NCBI GenBank assembly: GCA_963810055.1
Contig: CAWEME010000055.1
Coordinates: forward strand, 1-64,000
DNA from: REEB95 sp963810055
GTDB taxonomy: Bacteria > Pseudomonadota > Alphaproteobacteria > ATCC43930 > CGMCC-115725
Direction: 5' to 3'
Length of the DNA: 64,000 bases
A program made the translations under genes and the position numbers. Numbering within the stretch: the stretch's first letter is position 1; each line of letters begins with the position of its first letter. The notes under the pieces were generated by a model. The model searched no databases, was not told the origin of the DNA, and worked only from the letters and a program-made list of their open reading frames with translations. This document shows, piece after piece, positions 8,848-17,935 of the stretch.

Positions 8848-10488
8848 TCACGCCTCGATCTTGGCGCTTTTGGATAAGGCGGCCAGCGCCTGGGGCGTGT
8901 CGATGTCGGTCAGCACCGCGTCGCTCGCGGTTTCGACCTCGGCCACCGCCTCGGGATAAACCCCGATCAAATGCTTGGCGCCGGTGTCGCCGGCCAAGTT
9001 GCGCATCTCGGCGAAGAAACGCTTGCTCCACAACACCGGATTGCCGCGCTTGCCGCCGCTGGTCGGCACCACGATCTCGCGGCCTTCGCCGGGATTGAAG
9101 GCGGCCAGAATCCGGCCGATATCCGCCACGGATATGAGCGGCATGTCGCCCAAACAGACCAGCACGCCGTCGACATCGTCCGGCAAGGCGTTGAGGCCGC
9201 GCTTCAGCGAGGACGAAAGCCCTTGGGCGAAATCCGGATTGTCGACGCAGGTCACGGCAAGCCCTGACAGCGCCACTTCGATCTTCCCGCGTTCATATCC
9301 CGTGACCGCGATCACCGGATTCAATCCGGCGGCCAACGCGGTTTCGGCAACGCGGCGCACCATGGTCTTGCCGTCGACGCCGATCAGCAGCTTGTTGATC
9401 GCGCCCATGCGCGCGCTGCGCCCGGCGGCCAGCACCAGCGCGGCGACGCGCTGGCGCTGACGCGGCTTGGCGGCGTCCTCCGAAGCCTGGCCGCGGGGCA
9501 GGGGACGCGAGGCGATTTCCTCCAAGAGCCCGCCCGCGCCCAAACGGCGGATCGCGGCGGCGTCGGCCTTCTCGCCCGCGAGCAGCAGGCGCAACACCCA
9601 ATCGAAGCCGTTCTCCTTGGGCGAACGCGCGCAGCCGGGCAGGCCCAACACCGGCACCGCGCCGATATGCGCCGCCAGCAGAAGATTGCCGGGATCGACC
9701 GGCATGCCGAACTGATCGATTTCGCCCTTGCAGGACGTTATCGCGGCGGGAATGACGTCGCGGCGATCCACGATCGCCGAGGCGCCGGCGATCAGAATCA
9801 ATTCCGCGCCCGATTGCAGGGAGGATCGGATGGCGGCGGCCAATTCCGCCTCGCTGTGGAGGGTGCGGCGCTCCGCCATCATCGTGCCGCCCAGCGCCGC
9901 GACGCGCGCGCTGGTGACCGCCAGCGTCTTGTCGAGCACGCTGTCCTTGGTGCCGGGAAGCTTGGTCTGGATCAACGCCACGCGCTTAGGAAGGAAGGGC
10001 GCGACGCGCAACGGCTTTCCGCCCGCGCCGATGGCGGCGAGGCAGGCCGAAACCCGCGCCTCCTTCACGGCAAAGGGGATGATCTTGACGGTGGCGACCA
10101 TCTGCCCTTCCTGGACCAGGCTCGAGGGATCGAGCGTGGCCAGCGTGATCGCCTCGTCGATGGCGTTGAACCGGTCGACGCCGTCGCGGTCGATCAAACA
10201 CAGGCCGGGCTTTTCCGCGAAGAGATTGGCGCGGCCGGTGAAGCCTTTCGCTGCGCGGATGTTGCCGCCGGCGAGGCCTTGCGCCAACCGGTCGGCGGCT
10301 TCGTTTTCGCCGAGGTCGCCGGCTTCGAGCCGCGCCGTCACCACGCTGGCGAGACCCGCCGCTTTGAGCGCGGCGAGATCGGCTTCGCTCAGCACCCGGC
10401 CTTTCTTGAACACGCGCGTTCCCGCTTTGAGGCCGTGCGCCAGGATCGCGCCTAAAGCCTCGCCGAGTGGCGTGTCGCCGAATTTCAT
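8848..10488 (-). CDS. Bifunctional molybdopterin-binding / MocA-like NTP transferase
   Basis: A product of 546 residues in two parts. The N-terminal ~330 residues resemble MoeA/CinA-type molybdopterin-binding proteins (TGRANLFAEKPGLCLIDRDG, GAELILIAGASAIVDRRD, VDPGNLLLAAHIG). The C-terminal ~200 residues are a MobA/MocA-type nucleotidyltransferase with LVLAAGRSARMG, the K at INKLL, and GDMPLIS. The likely role is adding CMP (or GMP) to molybdopterin for a xanthine-dehydrogenase-family enzyme. The start at 10488 overlaps the native stop of the XdhC gene (ATGA). It is the last gene of the maturation operon that runs from moxR. Confidence 0.85.
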   Translation of the reverse strand: MKFGDTPLGEALGAILAHGLKAGTRVFKKGRVLSEADLAALKAAGLASVVTARLEAGDLGENEAADRLAQGLAGGNIRAAKGFTGRANLFAEKPGLCLIDRDGVDRFNAIDEAITLATLDPSSLVQEGQMVATVKIIPFAVKEARVSACLAAIGAGGKPLRVAPFLPKRVALIQTKLPGTKDSVLDKTLAVTSARVAALGGTMMAERRTLHSEAELAAAIRSSLQSGAELILIAGASAIVDRRDVIPAAITSCKGEIDQFGMPVDPGNLLLAAHIGAVPVLGLPGCARSPKENGFDWVLRLLLAGEKADAAAIRRLGAGGLLEEIASRPLPRGQASEDAAKPRQRQRVAALVLAAGRSARMGAINKLLIGVDGKTMVRRVAETALAAGLNPVIAVTGYERGKIEVALSGLAVTCVDNPDFAQGLSSSLKRGLNALPDDVDGVLVCLGDMPLISVADIGRILAAFNPGEGREIVVPTSGGKRGNPVLWSKRFFAEMRNLAGDTGAKHLIGVYPEAVAEVETASDAVLTDIDTPQALAALSKSAKIEA

Positions 10489-11226
10489 GCGGCCGGGGCG
10501 GCGGTCTTCCCGCGCGCGGCCTTGTCCTTCAGCCGGCCGGCGCGCAGCACCTGGGTGATCTGCGCCAGCGCCGAAACCGCGATCTCGGCGGGAGAAACCG
10601 CGCCGATATCGAGCCCGACCGGCCCATGGATGCGGGCGAAATCGGAATCCTTGAAATCCGAGCGCGCCCAGCCGAGCCAGCCGCGCCGCATGGGTTTTCT
10701 TCGAGCCCAACGCGCCGATATAAAACGCGTTCGAGCGCAACGCCGCCGCCAGCGCCGGATCGTCGAGCTTCGGGTCGTGGGTGAGCGTGACCACCGCCGA
10801 ACGCCGGTCGGGCTTCAGGCGGTGCAGCGCCTCGTCCGGCCATTCGGTCGAAAGCGCAACGCCGGGGAAACGTTCGGCCGCCGCGAAGGCGCTGCGCGGA
10901 TCGATCACCGTGACCAGGTATCCGGCCAAAGCCGCCATCTGCGCCAGCGGCTGGGCGATATGCACCGCGCCGATTATGAACAGGCGCAGCTTGGGATTGA
11001 ACACTTCGATGAAAACCGGTCCTTCCGCCGTTTCCAGGGACGCCGAGCGGTCGTCGGCCAGCGCGCGTTTCACCGCGTCGAGCAAAGCGGCGTCGGGCTT
11101 GAGATCGCCTTCGACGCCGGAGCCCAACACCAGCGCCTGCTGGCCGGTTTTCAAATTGGTGGCGAGCGCAGCGGGCTTGCCCGAACGCGCGGCCTCGATC
11201 GCCTGTTGCAGCAGAGCGAGCTTCAT
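10485..11226 (-). CDS. xdhC: XdhC-family protein with C-terminal Rossmann domain (frameshifted at ~10653)
   Basis: The start MKLALLQQAIEAARSGKPA at 11226 overlaps the stop of the upstream XdhC gene by four bases. The frame holds the XdhC_C Rossmann motif FIIGAVHIAQPLAQMA and YIGALGSKKTHAARL. After GALGF the correct continuation (KDSDFARIHGPVGLDIGA, ending ARGKTAAPAA) is in the next frame, so one surplus base is present near 10653. The native stop at 10485-10487 then overlaps the start of the following gene, which supports this reading. Total length is 3n+1. The family inserts or sulfurates the molybdenum cofactor in molybdenum hydroxylases. It is either an assembly indel or a recent mutation. 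Confidence 0.8.
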
Positions 11227-11543
11227 TCGACCTTCTCGACAAAGACCTGGATCTTGCCGCCGCAGGCCAGGCCCACTTCCCAGGCCTGTTCGTTGGTGAC
11301 GCCGAAATCCAACAGACGCGGCTTGCCGTCCTTGATCGCGGCCAGGCTCTGCTCGATCACCGCGCCTTCGACACAGCCGCCCGAGACCGACCCCAGAAAA
11401 GAGCCGTCCTCGGTCACCGCCAGTTTCGCGCCCACCGGCCGGGGCGAGGAGCCCCAGGTCGAAACCACCGTGGCCAGCGCCACGCCCTTGCCGGATTTGC
11501 GCCAATTGGCGGCCTTTTGCAGAATCTCTTCGTCGTCGTCCAT
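11223..11543 (-). CDS. XdhC/CoxI-family N-terminal domain protein
   Basis: A product of 106 residues from ATG 11543. It matches the XdhC_CoxI domain: GVALATVVSTWGSSPRPVGA, SFLGSVSGGCVEGAVI, and a C-terminal LACGGKIQVFVE. The motif GGCVEG is the family hallmark and its cysteine is probably involved in cofactor or sulfur handling. In this gene set the usual XdhC protein is split into two coupled genes, this N-terminal type and the Rossmann type behind it. It starts one base after the end of coxE and overlaps the next start by four bases. Confidence 0.85.
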   Translation of the reverse strand: MDDDEEILQKAANWRKSGKGVALATVVSTWGSSPRPVGAKLAVTEDGSFLGSVSGGCVEGAVIEQSLAAIKDGKPRLLDFGVTNEQAWEVGLACGGKIQVFVEKVE

Positions 11544-11544
11544 C

Positions 11545-12774
11545 TCAGCCCGCCTTCTTTTCCAACTCATGCCGCCAATGCTCGGCGGCGTCCAGCCGGC
11601 GCGGCCCCGCCTGTTGCAAGGCTTCGGCCAGCGCCTCGAGGCTTTCGAGATTATGCACCGGCCGGAATTCGTCGACATGGGGCAGGATCGCCCGCATGCC
11701 CAAGGATTTGGGCGCGAAACCGGCGTAACGCAAGAGCGGATTGAGCCAGATCAGCCGGCGGCAGGATTTGTGCAGCCGTTCCATCTCGCGCGCCAGCCCT
11801 GCGCCGCCGTCGCGGTCGAGCCCGTCGGAGATGAACAGCACCACCGCGCCCTGGCCGAGCACGCGGCGCGACCAGCGCCGGTTGAACGCGGCCAGCGACT
11901 TGCCGATGCGCGTGCCGCCCGACCAATCCTCGACCGCTTCCGCCACCCGGTCGAGCGCTTCATCGACGTCGCGGGTGCGCAGATGGCGGGTGATGTTGGT
12001 CAGCCGCGTGCCGAAGAGGAAGGCGTGGACGCGGCCGCGGTCGCGCGAAACGGCGTGGATGAAATGCAGGAAGATCCTTGTATAGCGGCTCATCGAGCCG
12101 GAGATGTCGCACAGCACCACCAAGGGCGGCGGGCGCGAAACCCGGGTCTTGCGTTTCAAGGCGATGATGCCGCCGGAGCGGAGCTGCGCGCGCAGCGTGG
12201 CCCGCATGTCGATGCGTGCGCCTTGGGGATTGACGGCGAAGCGCCGGGTCGGGCTTTCGGCCAGAACCAGCGCCAGGCGGCGTACGGCTTCGCGCGCCCG
12301 CGCCATTTCCGCGCTCGACATCTGCTCGAAATCCATGCGGCGCAGCACTTCGCGCTCGGAGAAACTCATGGCGGCGTCGAATTGCTCTTCGCGCTCCACC
12401 TCACGGGCCTTGGCCGGGTGACCTTCGGCCAGGGCCTCGGCCAGGCGCCGGATCATTTCCTTGGCTTCGGGGTCGGAAACGGCGAGGCTCGGCAGCAGCA
12501 GCCCCATCATCTTTTCCAAGAGCTTGGGATTGCGCCAGAAGATGTGGAAGGCCTGGTCGAAGATCGCGCGCTGGTCGCGGCGGTTGACGAAGACCGCGTG
12601 CAGCGCCCAGTAGAAATCGGCGCGGTTCTCGATCCCGACTTGGCGCACCGCCTCGACCGCGTTCAGCACCTGGCCCGGTCCCACCGGCAAGCCGGCGGCG
12701 CGCAAGGCGCGGGCGAAATACATGATGTTGGCGAGCAGCTGGCCGCCATCCCGGGGGGCGGTGGCGCCTTCCAT
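11545..12774 (-). CDS. coxE: CoxE-like VWA-domain protein
   Basis: A product of 409 residues. The N-terminal half is an alpha-helical region typical of CoxE (LPVGPGQVLNAVEAVRQVG, SFSEREVLRRMDFEQM). The C-terminal half is a von Willebrand A domain with an intact MIDAS: DISGSMS, T in GTRIGKSL, and D in FISDGLDRDG. CoxE works with a MoxR-type ATPase (CoxD) in maturing the active site of molybdenum CO dehydrogenase and relatives. It follows the MoxR gene by four bases and precedes the XdhC genes by one. Confidence 0.9.
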   Translation of the reverse strand: MEGATAPRDGGQLLANIMYFARALRAAGLPVGPGQVLNAVEAVRQVGIENRADFYWALHAVFVNRRDQRAIFDQAFHIFWRNPKLLEKMMGLLLPSLAVSDPEAKEMIRRLAEALAEGHPAKAREVEREEQFDAAMSFSEREVLRRMDFEQMSSAEMARAREAVRRLALVLAESPTRRFAVNPQGARIDMRATLRAQLRSGGIIALKRKTRVSRPPPLVVLCDISGSMSRYTRIFLHFIHAVSRDRGRVHAFLFGTRLTNITRHLRTRDVDEALDRVAEAVEDWSGGTRIGKSLAAFNRRWSRRVLGQGAVVLFISDGLDRDGGAGLAREMERLHKSCRRLIWLNPLLRYAGFAPKSLGMRAILPHVDEFRPVHNLESLEALAEALQQAGPRRLDAAEHWRHELEKKAG

Positions 12775-12778
12775 CGGA

Positions 12779-13696
12779 TTATTTCGCGCCGGCGAGTTCG
12801 GCCTTGACCTGGGACAACAGGCGCTCGGCCTCGCTGCCCTGGATCTTGGCGATGTCGTCCTGGTATTTGAGCAGCACGCCGAGCGTGTCGTTGATCGCCT
12901 CGGGCGTCAGCGCCAGCACGTCGAGCTGCGACAGCGCATGGGCCCAGTCGATGGTCTCGGCGATGCCCGGCAGCTTGAACAGATCGGGCGTGGCGCGCAG
13001 CTTCTGGACGAAACCCACCACCTCGCGCGAAAGCTCGGCTGCCGTGCCCGGCGCCTTGAGCTTGAGGATGGCGAGTTCGCGCTCGGCGCTGGGGTAGTCG
13101 ATCCAGTAATAGAAGCAGCGGCGCTTGAGCGCGTCGTGAATCTCGCGCGTGCGATTGGAGGTGATGACGACAATGGGCGGCTCCTTGGCCTTGACCGTGC
13201 CGAGCTCGGGGATGGAGACCTGGAAATCGGACAGCACCTCGAGCAGATAGGCCTCGAACGGCTCGTCGGCGCGGTCGAGCTCGTCGATCAGCAGCACCGG
13301 CGGCCCGGCGAGGTCGGGCTTCAAGGCCAGAAGCAGCGGGCGCTCGATCAGGAATTTCTCGGAGAATATCTCCTCTTCGACCGTGTCCTTGCTTTCGCGG
13401 CCGGATTCGGCGAGCCGGATCTCGATCATCTGGCGCGGGTAGTTCCATTCATAGACCGCGCTGGCGACGTCGAGCCCTTCATAGCATTGCAGCCGGATGA
13501 GTTTTCGCCCCAAGACCTCGGCCAGGACCTTGGCGACCTCGGTCTTTCCGGTGCCCGCCTCGCCCTCGAGGAAGAGCGGGCGTTTCAGCGACAGCGCCAA
13601 ATGCACGGCGGTGGCGAGACTTCTATCGGCGACATAGCTCCCCCGGCCCAAGAGGGCGAGGGTGTCGGAAACCGATTGGGGCGGGGCGGAAGGCAT
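12779..13696 (-). CDS. MoxR-family AAA ATPase (CoxD-like)
   Basis: An AAA+ ATPase of 305 residues with Walker A GEAGTGKTE, Walker B VLLIDELDRADE, sensor 1 VVITSNRTRE and a C-terminal lid. The MoxR family acts with VWA proteins; here the partner is the adjacent coxE. In the CO-dehydrogenase system the equivalent (CoxD) drives formation of the sulfur-bridged Mo-Cu centre. It is the first gene of the maturation group, with a 96-base gap to hyfI that contains CCTCT-TTTT-AGAGG, a possible small terminator or operator. Confidence 0.88.
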   Translation of the reverse strand: MPSAPPQSVSDTLALLGRGSYVADRSLATAVHLALSLKRPLFLEGEAGTGKTEVAKVLAEVLGRKLIRLQCYEGLDVASAVYEWNYPRQMIEIRLAESGRESKDTVEEEIFSEKFLIERPLLLALKPDLAGPPVLLIDELDRADEPFEAYLLEVLSDFQVSIPELGTVKAKEPPIVVITSNRTREIHDALKRRCFYYWIDYPSAERELAILKLKAPGTAAELSREVVGFVQKLRATPDLFKLPGIAETIDWAHALSQLDVLALTPEAINDTLGVLLKYQDDIAKIQGSEAERLLSQVKAELAGAK

Positions 13697-13792
13697 TGAG
13701 TTCCCTTGATAAATAGGGCCGATGACCGCCTCTTTTTAGAGGAAACCCGGCCCGACTTCCATCCTAACCGGATAGACGCCGGCCGAGGCGGC

Positions 13793-14311
13793 CTACCTCG
13801 CCGCTTTCTCGAGCAAGGCCAGCAATCCCTCGAGCAATTGGCGGGGCGAGGGCGGGCAGCCTTTGATATGCAGATCGACCGGCACCGCCTTGGCGACGCC
13901 GCCCAGAACCGCGTAACTGCCGGCGAAAATCCCGCCGTCGCGGGCGCAATCGCCCGCCGCCACCACCCATTTGGGCTCGGGCGTGGCGGCGTAGGTCCGC
14001 TCCAGCGCCTGGCGCATGTTCCGCGTCACCGGCCCGGTCACCAGCAGCACGTCGGCGTGGCGCGGCGAGGCGACGAAACGCAGGCCGAAGCGTTCGAGAT
14101 CGTAAAACGCGTTGCCCAGCGCGTGGATTTCGAGCTCGCAGCCGTTGCAGGAGCCGGCATCGACCTGGCGGATGGAGAGCGAGCGTCCGAGGCGGCGGCG
14201 GGCGGCGCGGTCGAGCGCTTGCGCCAGCTCGGCCAAAGCCGCGTCGCCGGCCGAGGGCGCTTTCTCGGTCAGCGGCGGATGGATCATTCCCTCGTACAGA
14301 TGTTTGCGCAA
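13793..14311 (-). CDS. hyfI: Hydrogenase-4-like small subunit HyfI / NuoB homologue
   Basis: A product of 172 residues of the NuoB/HycG family. The cysteines that would hold the N2-type [4Fe-4S] cluster are in GSCNGCELEI, GDCARDGG and KGCPPSP. It would sit in the peripheral arm next to HyfG and pass electrons toward the quinone or membrane module. The start at TTG 14311 lies nine bases after the hyfG stop with GAGAGG close by; an internal ATG eight codons on is an alternative. It is the last gene of the hyf block. Confidence 0.88.
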   Translation of the reverse strand: MRKHLYEGMIHPPLTEKAPSAGDAALAELAQALDRAARRRLGRSLSIRQVDAGSCNGCELEIHALGNAFYDLERFGLRFVASPRHADVLLVTGPVTRNMRQALERTYAATPEPKWVVAAGDCARDGGIFAGSYAVLGGVAKAVPVDLHIKGCPPSPRQLLEGLLALLEKAAR

Positions 14312-14320
14312 CTCAGCCTC

Positions 14321-15814
14321 TCACAGATCGTGGCCGGAATAGGAGCAATTGAAGGATTTATTGCAGAGCGGGAAATCGGCGACGATGTTGCCCTCGATCA
14401 CCGCTTCGAGCAGCGGCCATTGGAACCAGGACGGATCGCGCAGATGGCAACGCTCGACCTTGCCGTCGCGGCCAAGCTGCAGCCAGACGAGGATATCGCC
14501 GCGAAAACCCTCGACCAGGGCCACGCCTTCGCGCACCGCGCGGCCGGGCTTGGGCAGACCCGCGCGGAACCGGCCCTCGGGCAGGCGTTTCAGAAGCTGG
14601 CCGATCAGGTCGAGGCTTTGCTCGACTTCGCGGATGCGGATCCAGATGCGCGCATTGACGTCGCCCTCGGCGCGTACCGGCACCTCGAATTTCAACTGGT
14701 CGTAAGGCGCGTAGGCGAAATCGCGGCGCGCATCGAAGCTCCTTCCCGAGGCGCGGCCTATGTAACCTCCGGCTCCAAAGCTTCGCGCCAGTTCCGGGCG
14801 CAGCACGCCGGTGCCGACGGTGCGGTCCTGGAGCGAGGCGGTGTTGTCGTAGAGATTGACCAGAGCGGGAAAACGCCGTCTGGCTTCATCGACCAGATCG
14901 CCGATAACGGCGATGCCGTCCTTGCCCAGATCGGATGCGACGCCGCCGGGCAGGGCGCAATCGCGCATCAGCCGGTGGCCGAAAGCCGCATCGGCGGCGC
15001 GCAGCACGCGCTCGCGCAACACGCCGCAATGGGCGTGCATGAGCGCGAAAGCCGCGTCGTTGCAGATGGCGCCGATATCGCCGAAATGATTGGCGAGGCG
15101 TTCGAGCTCGGCCATCAGCGCGCGGAGATACTTGGCGCGCGGCGGCGCCTCGATGTCGAGCGCCGCCTCGGCCGCGCGCGCGAAGGCCACGGCATAGGCG
15201 ACCGTGCTGTCGCCCGAAACCCGCCCGGCGAGCTTGGCGGCGCGTTCGATACCGGCGCCCGCCATCAGCTTTTCGACGCCCTTGTGGACATAGCCCAGAC
15301 GCTCTTCCAGCCGCACCACGGTTTCGCCATTGGCGGTGAAGCGGAAATGGCCGGGCTCGATGATGCCGGCATGAACCGGGCCGACCGGAATCTGGTGCAA
15401 ATGCTCGCCCTTGGCCGGCAGGAAGGAATAATCCGTGGCCGCGCGTTTCCGTCCGCCCGGCCATTGCCCGTGATCGAGCCAGGGACGCATATCCGGCGCG
15501 CCTTCGGGCAGAAGGCCGTAAAGATCGTGGATGGTACGTTCCAGGCGGATCGCCGGCGGATGCGTTTGTCCCACCGAGGGAAAGCGTCCGTTCTTGCATG
15601 CCAAGCTCAACACGGCGAAATCGCGCGCTTCCTCGTCGAGCAAGGCCATATGCACGAAAGCTTGGTCGCCCCACAGCCCGAGCAAGGTGAGCCGGCCTTG
15701 ACCCAGCGCGGCCGCCGCGAGATTCCAGGTCTTGGCATTGACGACGGCGCGCTTCCGGGGCCGATGCGCCGCGACATTCTTGCCCTGTTCGATGAGATCG
15801 CCGAGTGCGGTCAT
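14321..15814 (-). CDS. hyfG: Hydrogenase-4-like large subunit HyfG / NuoCD homologue lacking NiFe ligands
   Basis: A product of 497 residues: a NuoC-like N-terminal domain and a NuoD/HycE-like large-subunit domain (PVGPVHAGIIEPGHFRF, RLEERLGYVHKGVEKLM). Hydrogenases have RVCGICG here, but this protein reads RVSGDST (residues 198-204), with both cysteines replaced. The C-terminal DPCxxC is also gone: the end is DFPLCNKSFNCSYSGHDL, where the aligned cysteine positions are Ser and Gly. A NiFe site is therefore not possible. This is typical of the energy-converting hydrogenase-related (Ehr) complexes that lie between complex I and group 4 hydrogenases. hyfF precedes it by seven bases. Confidence 0.9.
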   Translation of the reverse strand: MTALGDLIEQGKNVAAHRPRKRAVVNAKTWNLAAAALGQGRLTLLGLWGDQAFVHMALLDEEARDFAVLSLACKNGRFPSVGQTHPPAIRLERTIHDLYGLLPEGAPDMRPWLDHGQWPGGRKRAATDYSFLPAKGEHLHQIPVGPVHAGIIEPGHFRFTANGETVVRLEERLGYVHKGVEKLMAGAGIERAAKLAGRVSGDSTVAYAVAFARAAEAALDIEAPPRAKYLRALMAELERLANHFGDIGAICNDAAFALMHAHCGVLRERVLRAADAAFGHRLMRDCALPGGVASDLGKDGIAVIGDLVDEARRRFPALVNLYDNTASLQDRTVGTGVLRPELARSFGAGGYIGRASGRSFDARRDFAYAPYDQLKFEVPVRAEGDVNARIWIRIREVEQSLDLIGQLLKRLPEGRFRAGLPKPGRAVREGVALVEGFRGDILVWLQLGRDGKVERCHLRDPSWFQWPLLEAVIEGNIVADFPLCNKSFNCSYSGHDL

Positions 15815-15821
15815 GCGCGCC

Positions 15822-17273
15822 CTATTTCAACAGGCTGGAGACGTGCTGGAACCAGATCACCAGCTGCGGCGGCAGGTAGATGCCGGCGGCCAAAACCAGC
15901 GCCAGATGCGCGAACAGGGGCACGTAAGAGGCCTTGACCGGCGCCGTCGAGCCGCGCGGCTCGCCGAAGGCAATGCCGTTGAGGCGCAGCAGCAGCGCGC
16001 CGAGCGCGATCAGCAAACCCGCCACCAGCAGAACGGCGAGCAGGGGCTGCCGCGCGAAGGTCGAGCTCACCACCAGGAACTCGCTCATGAAGATGCCGAG
16101 CGGCGGAAAGCCGGCGATGGCGACCACGCCCAAGACCAGGCTCCAGCCGAGCCAGGGATGGGTTTCGGTCAGGCCGCCGATATCGGCAATGCGCTGCGTG
16201 CCCTTGACCTGGGCGATGTGGCCGACCGCGAAGAAGATTCCCGATTTGGTCAGGCTGTGCATGGTCATGTGCAGCAAGCCCGCGAAATTGGCGAGCGGTC
16301 CGCCCATGCCGAAGGCGAAGGTGATGATGCCCATGTGCTCGATCGAGGAATAGGCGAACAGCCGCTTGATGTCGCTGCGGCGGTAGAGCATGAACGCGGC
16401 GAAGATCAGCGAGACCAGGCCCATCGTCACCATCAGCGGGCCGGGCGCCACCGCCGCCGCGTTGGCGGAAAGCAGCATCTTGAAGCGCAACACGGCGTAA
16501 AGCGCGACGTTCAAGAGCAGCCCGGACAGCACCGCCGAGATCGGCGTCGGGCCTTCGGCATGGGCGTCGGGCAGCCAGGCATGCAGCGGCGCCAATCCCA
16601 CCTTGGTGCCGTATCCCAGCAGCAGGAAAATGAAGGCGACGTTCAGCAGCGCCGGATCGAAGCGGGATGCGTGCGCGACCAGCTCGGTCCACACCATGGC
16701 GTCGATGCCTTCGCCGATCACCGGCTGCGCCGCGACATAGATCAGGATGGTGCCGAACAGCGCCAGCGCGATGCCGACGCTGCCGAGGATGAAATATTTC
16801 CAGGCCGCCTCGAGCGCCTCGTGGGTGCGGTAGATTCCGACCATGAGCACGGTGGTGAGCGTCGCCATTTCGACCGCGACCCACATCAGCCCGATGTTGT
16901 TCGCCAGCAACGCCAAATTCATGGCGAACATCAGGAACTGATACATGGCGTGATAGAAGCGCAGATAGACCGGCGTCAGCTTTCCGGTCTCGATCTCGTG
17001 GCCGATATAGCTGGCGCTGAAGACGCTGGTGGTGAAGCCGACGAAGGTGGTGAGCACGATGAAGACGATGTTGAGGTCGTCGACCAGCAGATAGCGGCCG
17101 GGCACGGGACGGTCGCCCAGCAGCAGCGACAAGGAAACGAGCAGCGTCAGGAAGGCGGCCGCGACGTTGAGCCGCGACGGAAGCCGGTAACCCGGCAGGC
17201 AAGCGAGCAGCGCCGCCGCGCCCAGCGGAATCAGCAGCACGGCCTCCATCCGCTCGAAAGCGAAGCCGGTCAT
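15822..17273 (-). CDS. hyfF: Hydrogenase-4-like membrane subunit HyfF (antiporter-like, NuoN/M type)
   Basis: A product of 483 residues that is membrane-embedded throughout, with the proton-translocation pattern of NuoL/M/N: LMWVAVEMATL (key Glu), a Lys in YGTKVGLAPLHAWLPDAHAEGPTPISA, and HSLTKSGIFF. It belongs to the HyfF branch. It probably contributes one ion channel to the complex. It begins inside the stop of hyfE (ATGA). Confidence 0.9.
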   Translation of the reverse strand: MTGFAFERMEAVLLIPLGAAALLACLPGYRLPSRLNVAAAFLTLLVSLSLLLGDRPVPGRYLLVDDLNIVFIVLTTFVGFTTSVFSASYIGHEIETGKLTPVYLRFYHAMYQFLMFAMNLALLANNIGLMWVAVEMATLTTVLMVGIYRTHEALEAAWKYFILGSVGIALALFGTILIYVAAQPVIGEGIDAMVWTELVAHASRFDPALLNVAFIFLLLGYGTKVGLAPLHAWLPDAHAEGPTPISAVLSGLLLNVALYAVLRFKMLLSANAAAVAPGPLMVTMGLVSLIFAAFMLYRRSDIKRLFAYSSIEHMGIITFAFGMGGPLANFAGLLHMTMHSLTKSGIFFAVGHIAQVKGTQRIADIGGLTETHPWLGWSLVLGVVAIAGFPPLGIFMSEFLVVSSTFARQPLLAVLLVAGLLIALGALLLRLNGIAFGEPRGSTAPVKASYVPLFAHLALVLAAGIYLPPQLVIWFQHVSSLLK

Positions 17274-17935
17274 CGGCGCTCTCCCCGGAACTGTTCGAGC
17301 GCCCGAATGTCCACGGTGTCGAAACGCTCGCGGATGCGGAACAGGAAGATGCCGATGACGATGAAGGCGATGAGGATGGAGAAGGCGACGCTGATCTCGA
17401 CCACCAGCGGCATGCCCTTGGCGCCGGTCGCGGCCAGCACCAGCCCGTTTTCAAGCGACATGAAGCCGATGATCTGGCTCACGGCATTGCGCCGCGTCAC
17501 CATCGATCAGCAATCCCAGCAGCACCACGGCGAGCGCGAAGGCCAGATCCTCGCGCGCGATCGGCGTCGCACCGCCGGTCACGCGCAGCATGACCACCAT
17601 CGACAGCGCCACCAGCGCCATGCCGGCGAGCATGGTCAGGCCGATGCCGACCACGGTTTCGATTTCGCGGTGGATGCCCAGTCGCTGGACGATCCGCCGC
17701 AGCGCGACCGGAATGATGATGGCCTTGAATCCCAACGCGAGGCCGGCGGTGATGTAGAGATGCGGCGCGTTTTGGATATAGGCCTGCCAGGCGACCGACA
17801 GCGTCAGCACCAGCGCATGCCCGGCATAGACGTTGATCAGGGCGTAAAGCCGGTCCTGGTAAAGCAGCATGAAGCTCGCCAGCACCAGGCTGCCGGCGAG
17901 AAGATGGGCGAGGTCGAAGGCGAAATGGCCGCCAT
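17270..17935 (-). CDS. hyfE: Hydrogenase-4-like membrane subunit HyfE (frameshifted at ~17504; start unresolved)
   Basis: A HyfE-type integral membrane protein. The first part (FDLAHLLAGSLVLASFMLLY ... AFALAVVLLGLL) and the last part (MVTRRNAVSQIIGFMSLENG ... IRALEQFRGERR) are in different frames and join if one surplus base near 17504 is removed. The homologous N-terminus begins directly after the hyfC stop (17936-17938), but that frame offers no ATG, GTG or TTG there; the nearest ATG is internal at 17870. Either an unusual start is used or a second small error lies near 17936. HyfE anchors the membrane arm (NuoK-related region). Confidence 0.75.

Noticed and set aside
10522..12807. 761-codon open frame on the plus strand
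   Set aside because: Antisense to the XdhC and CoxE genes, which have clear domain motifs on the other strand.
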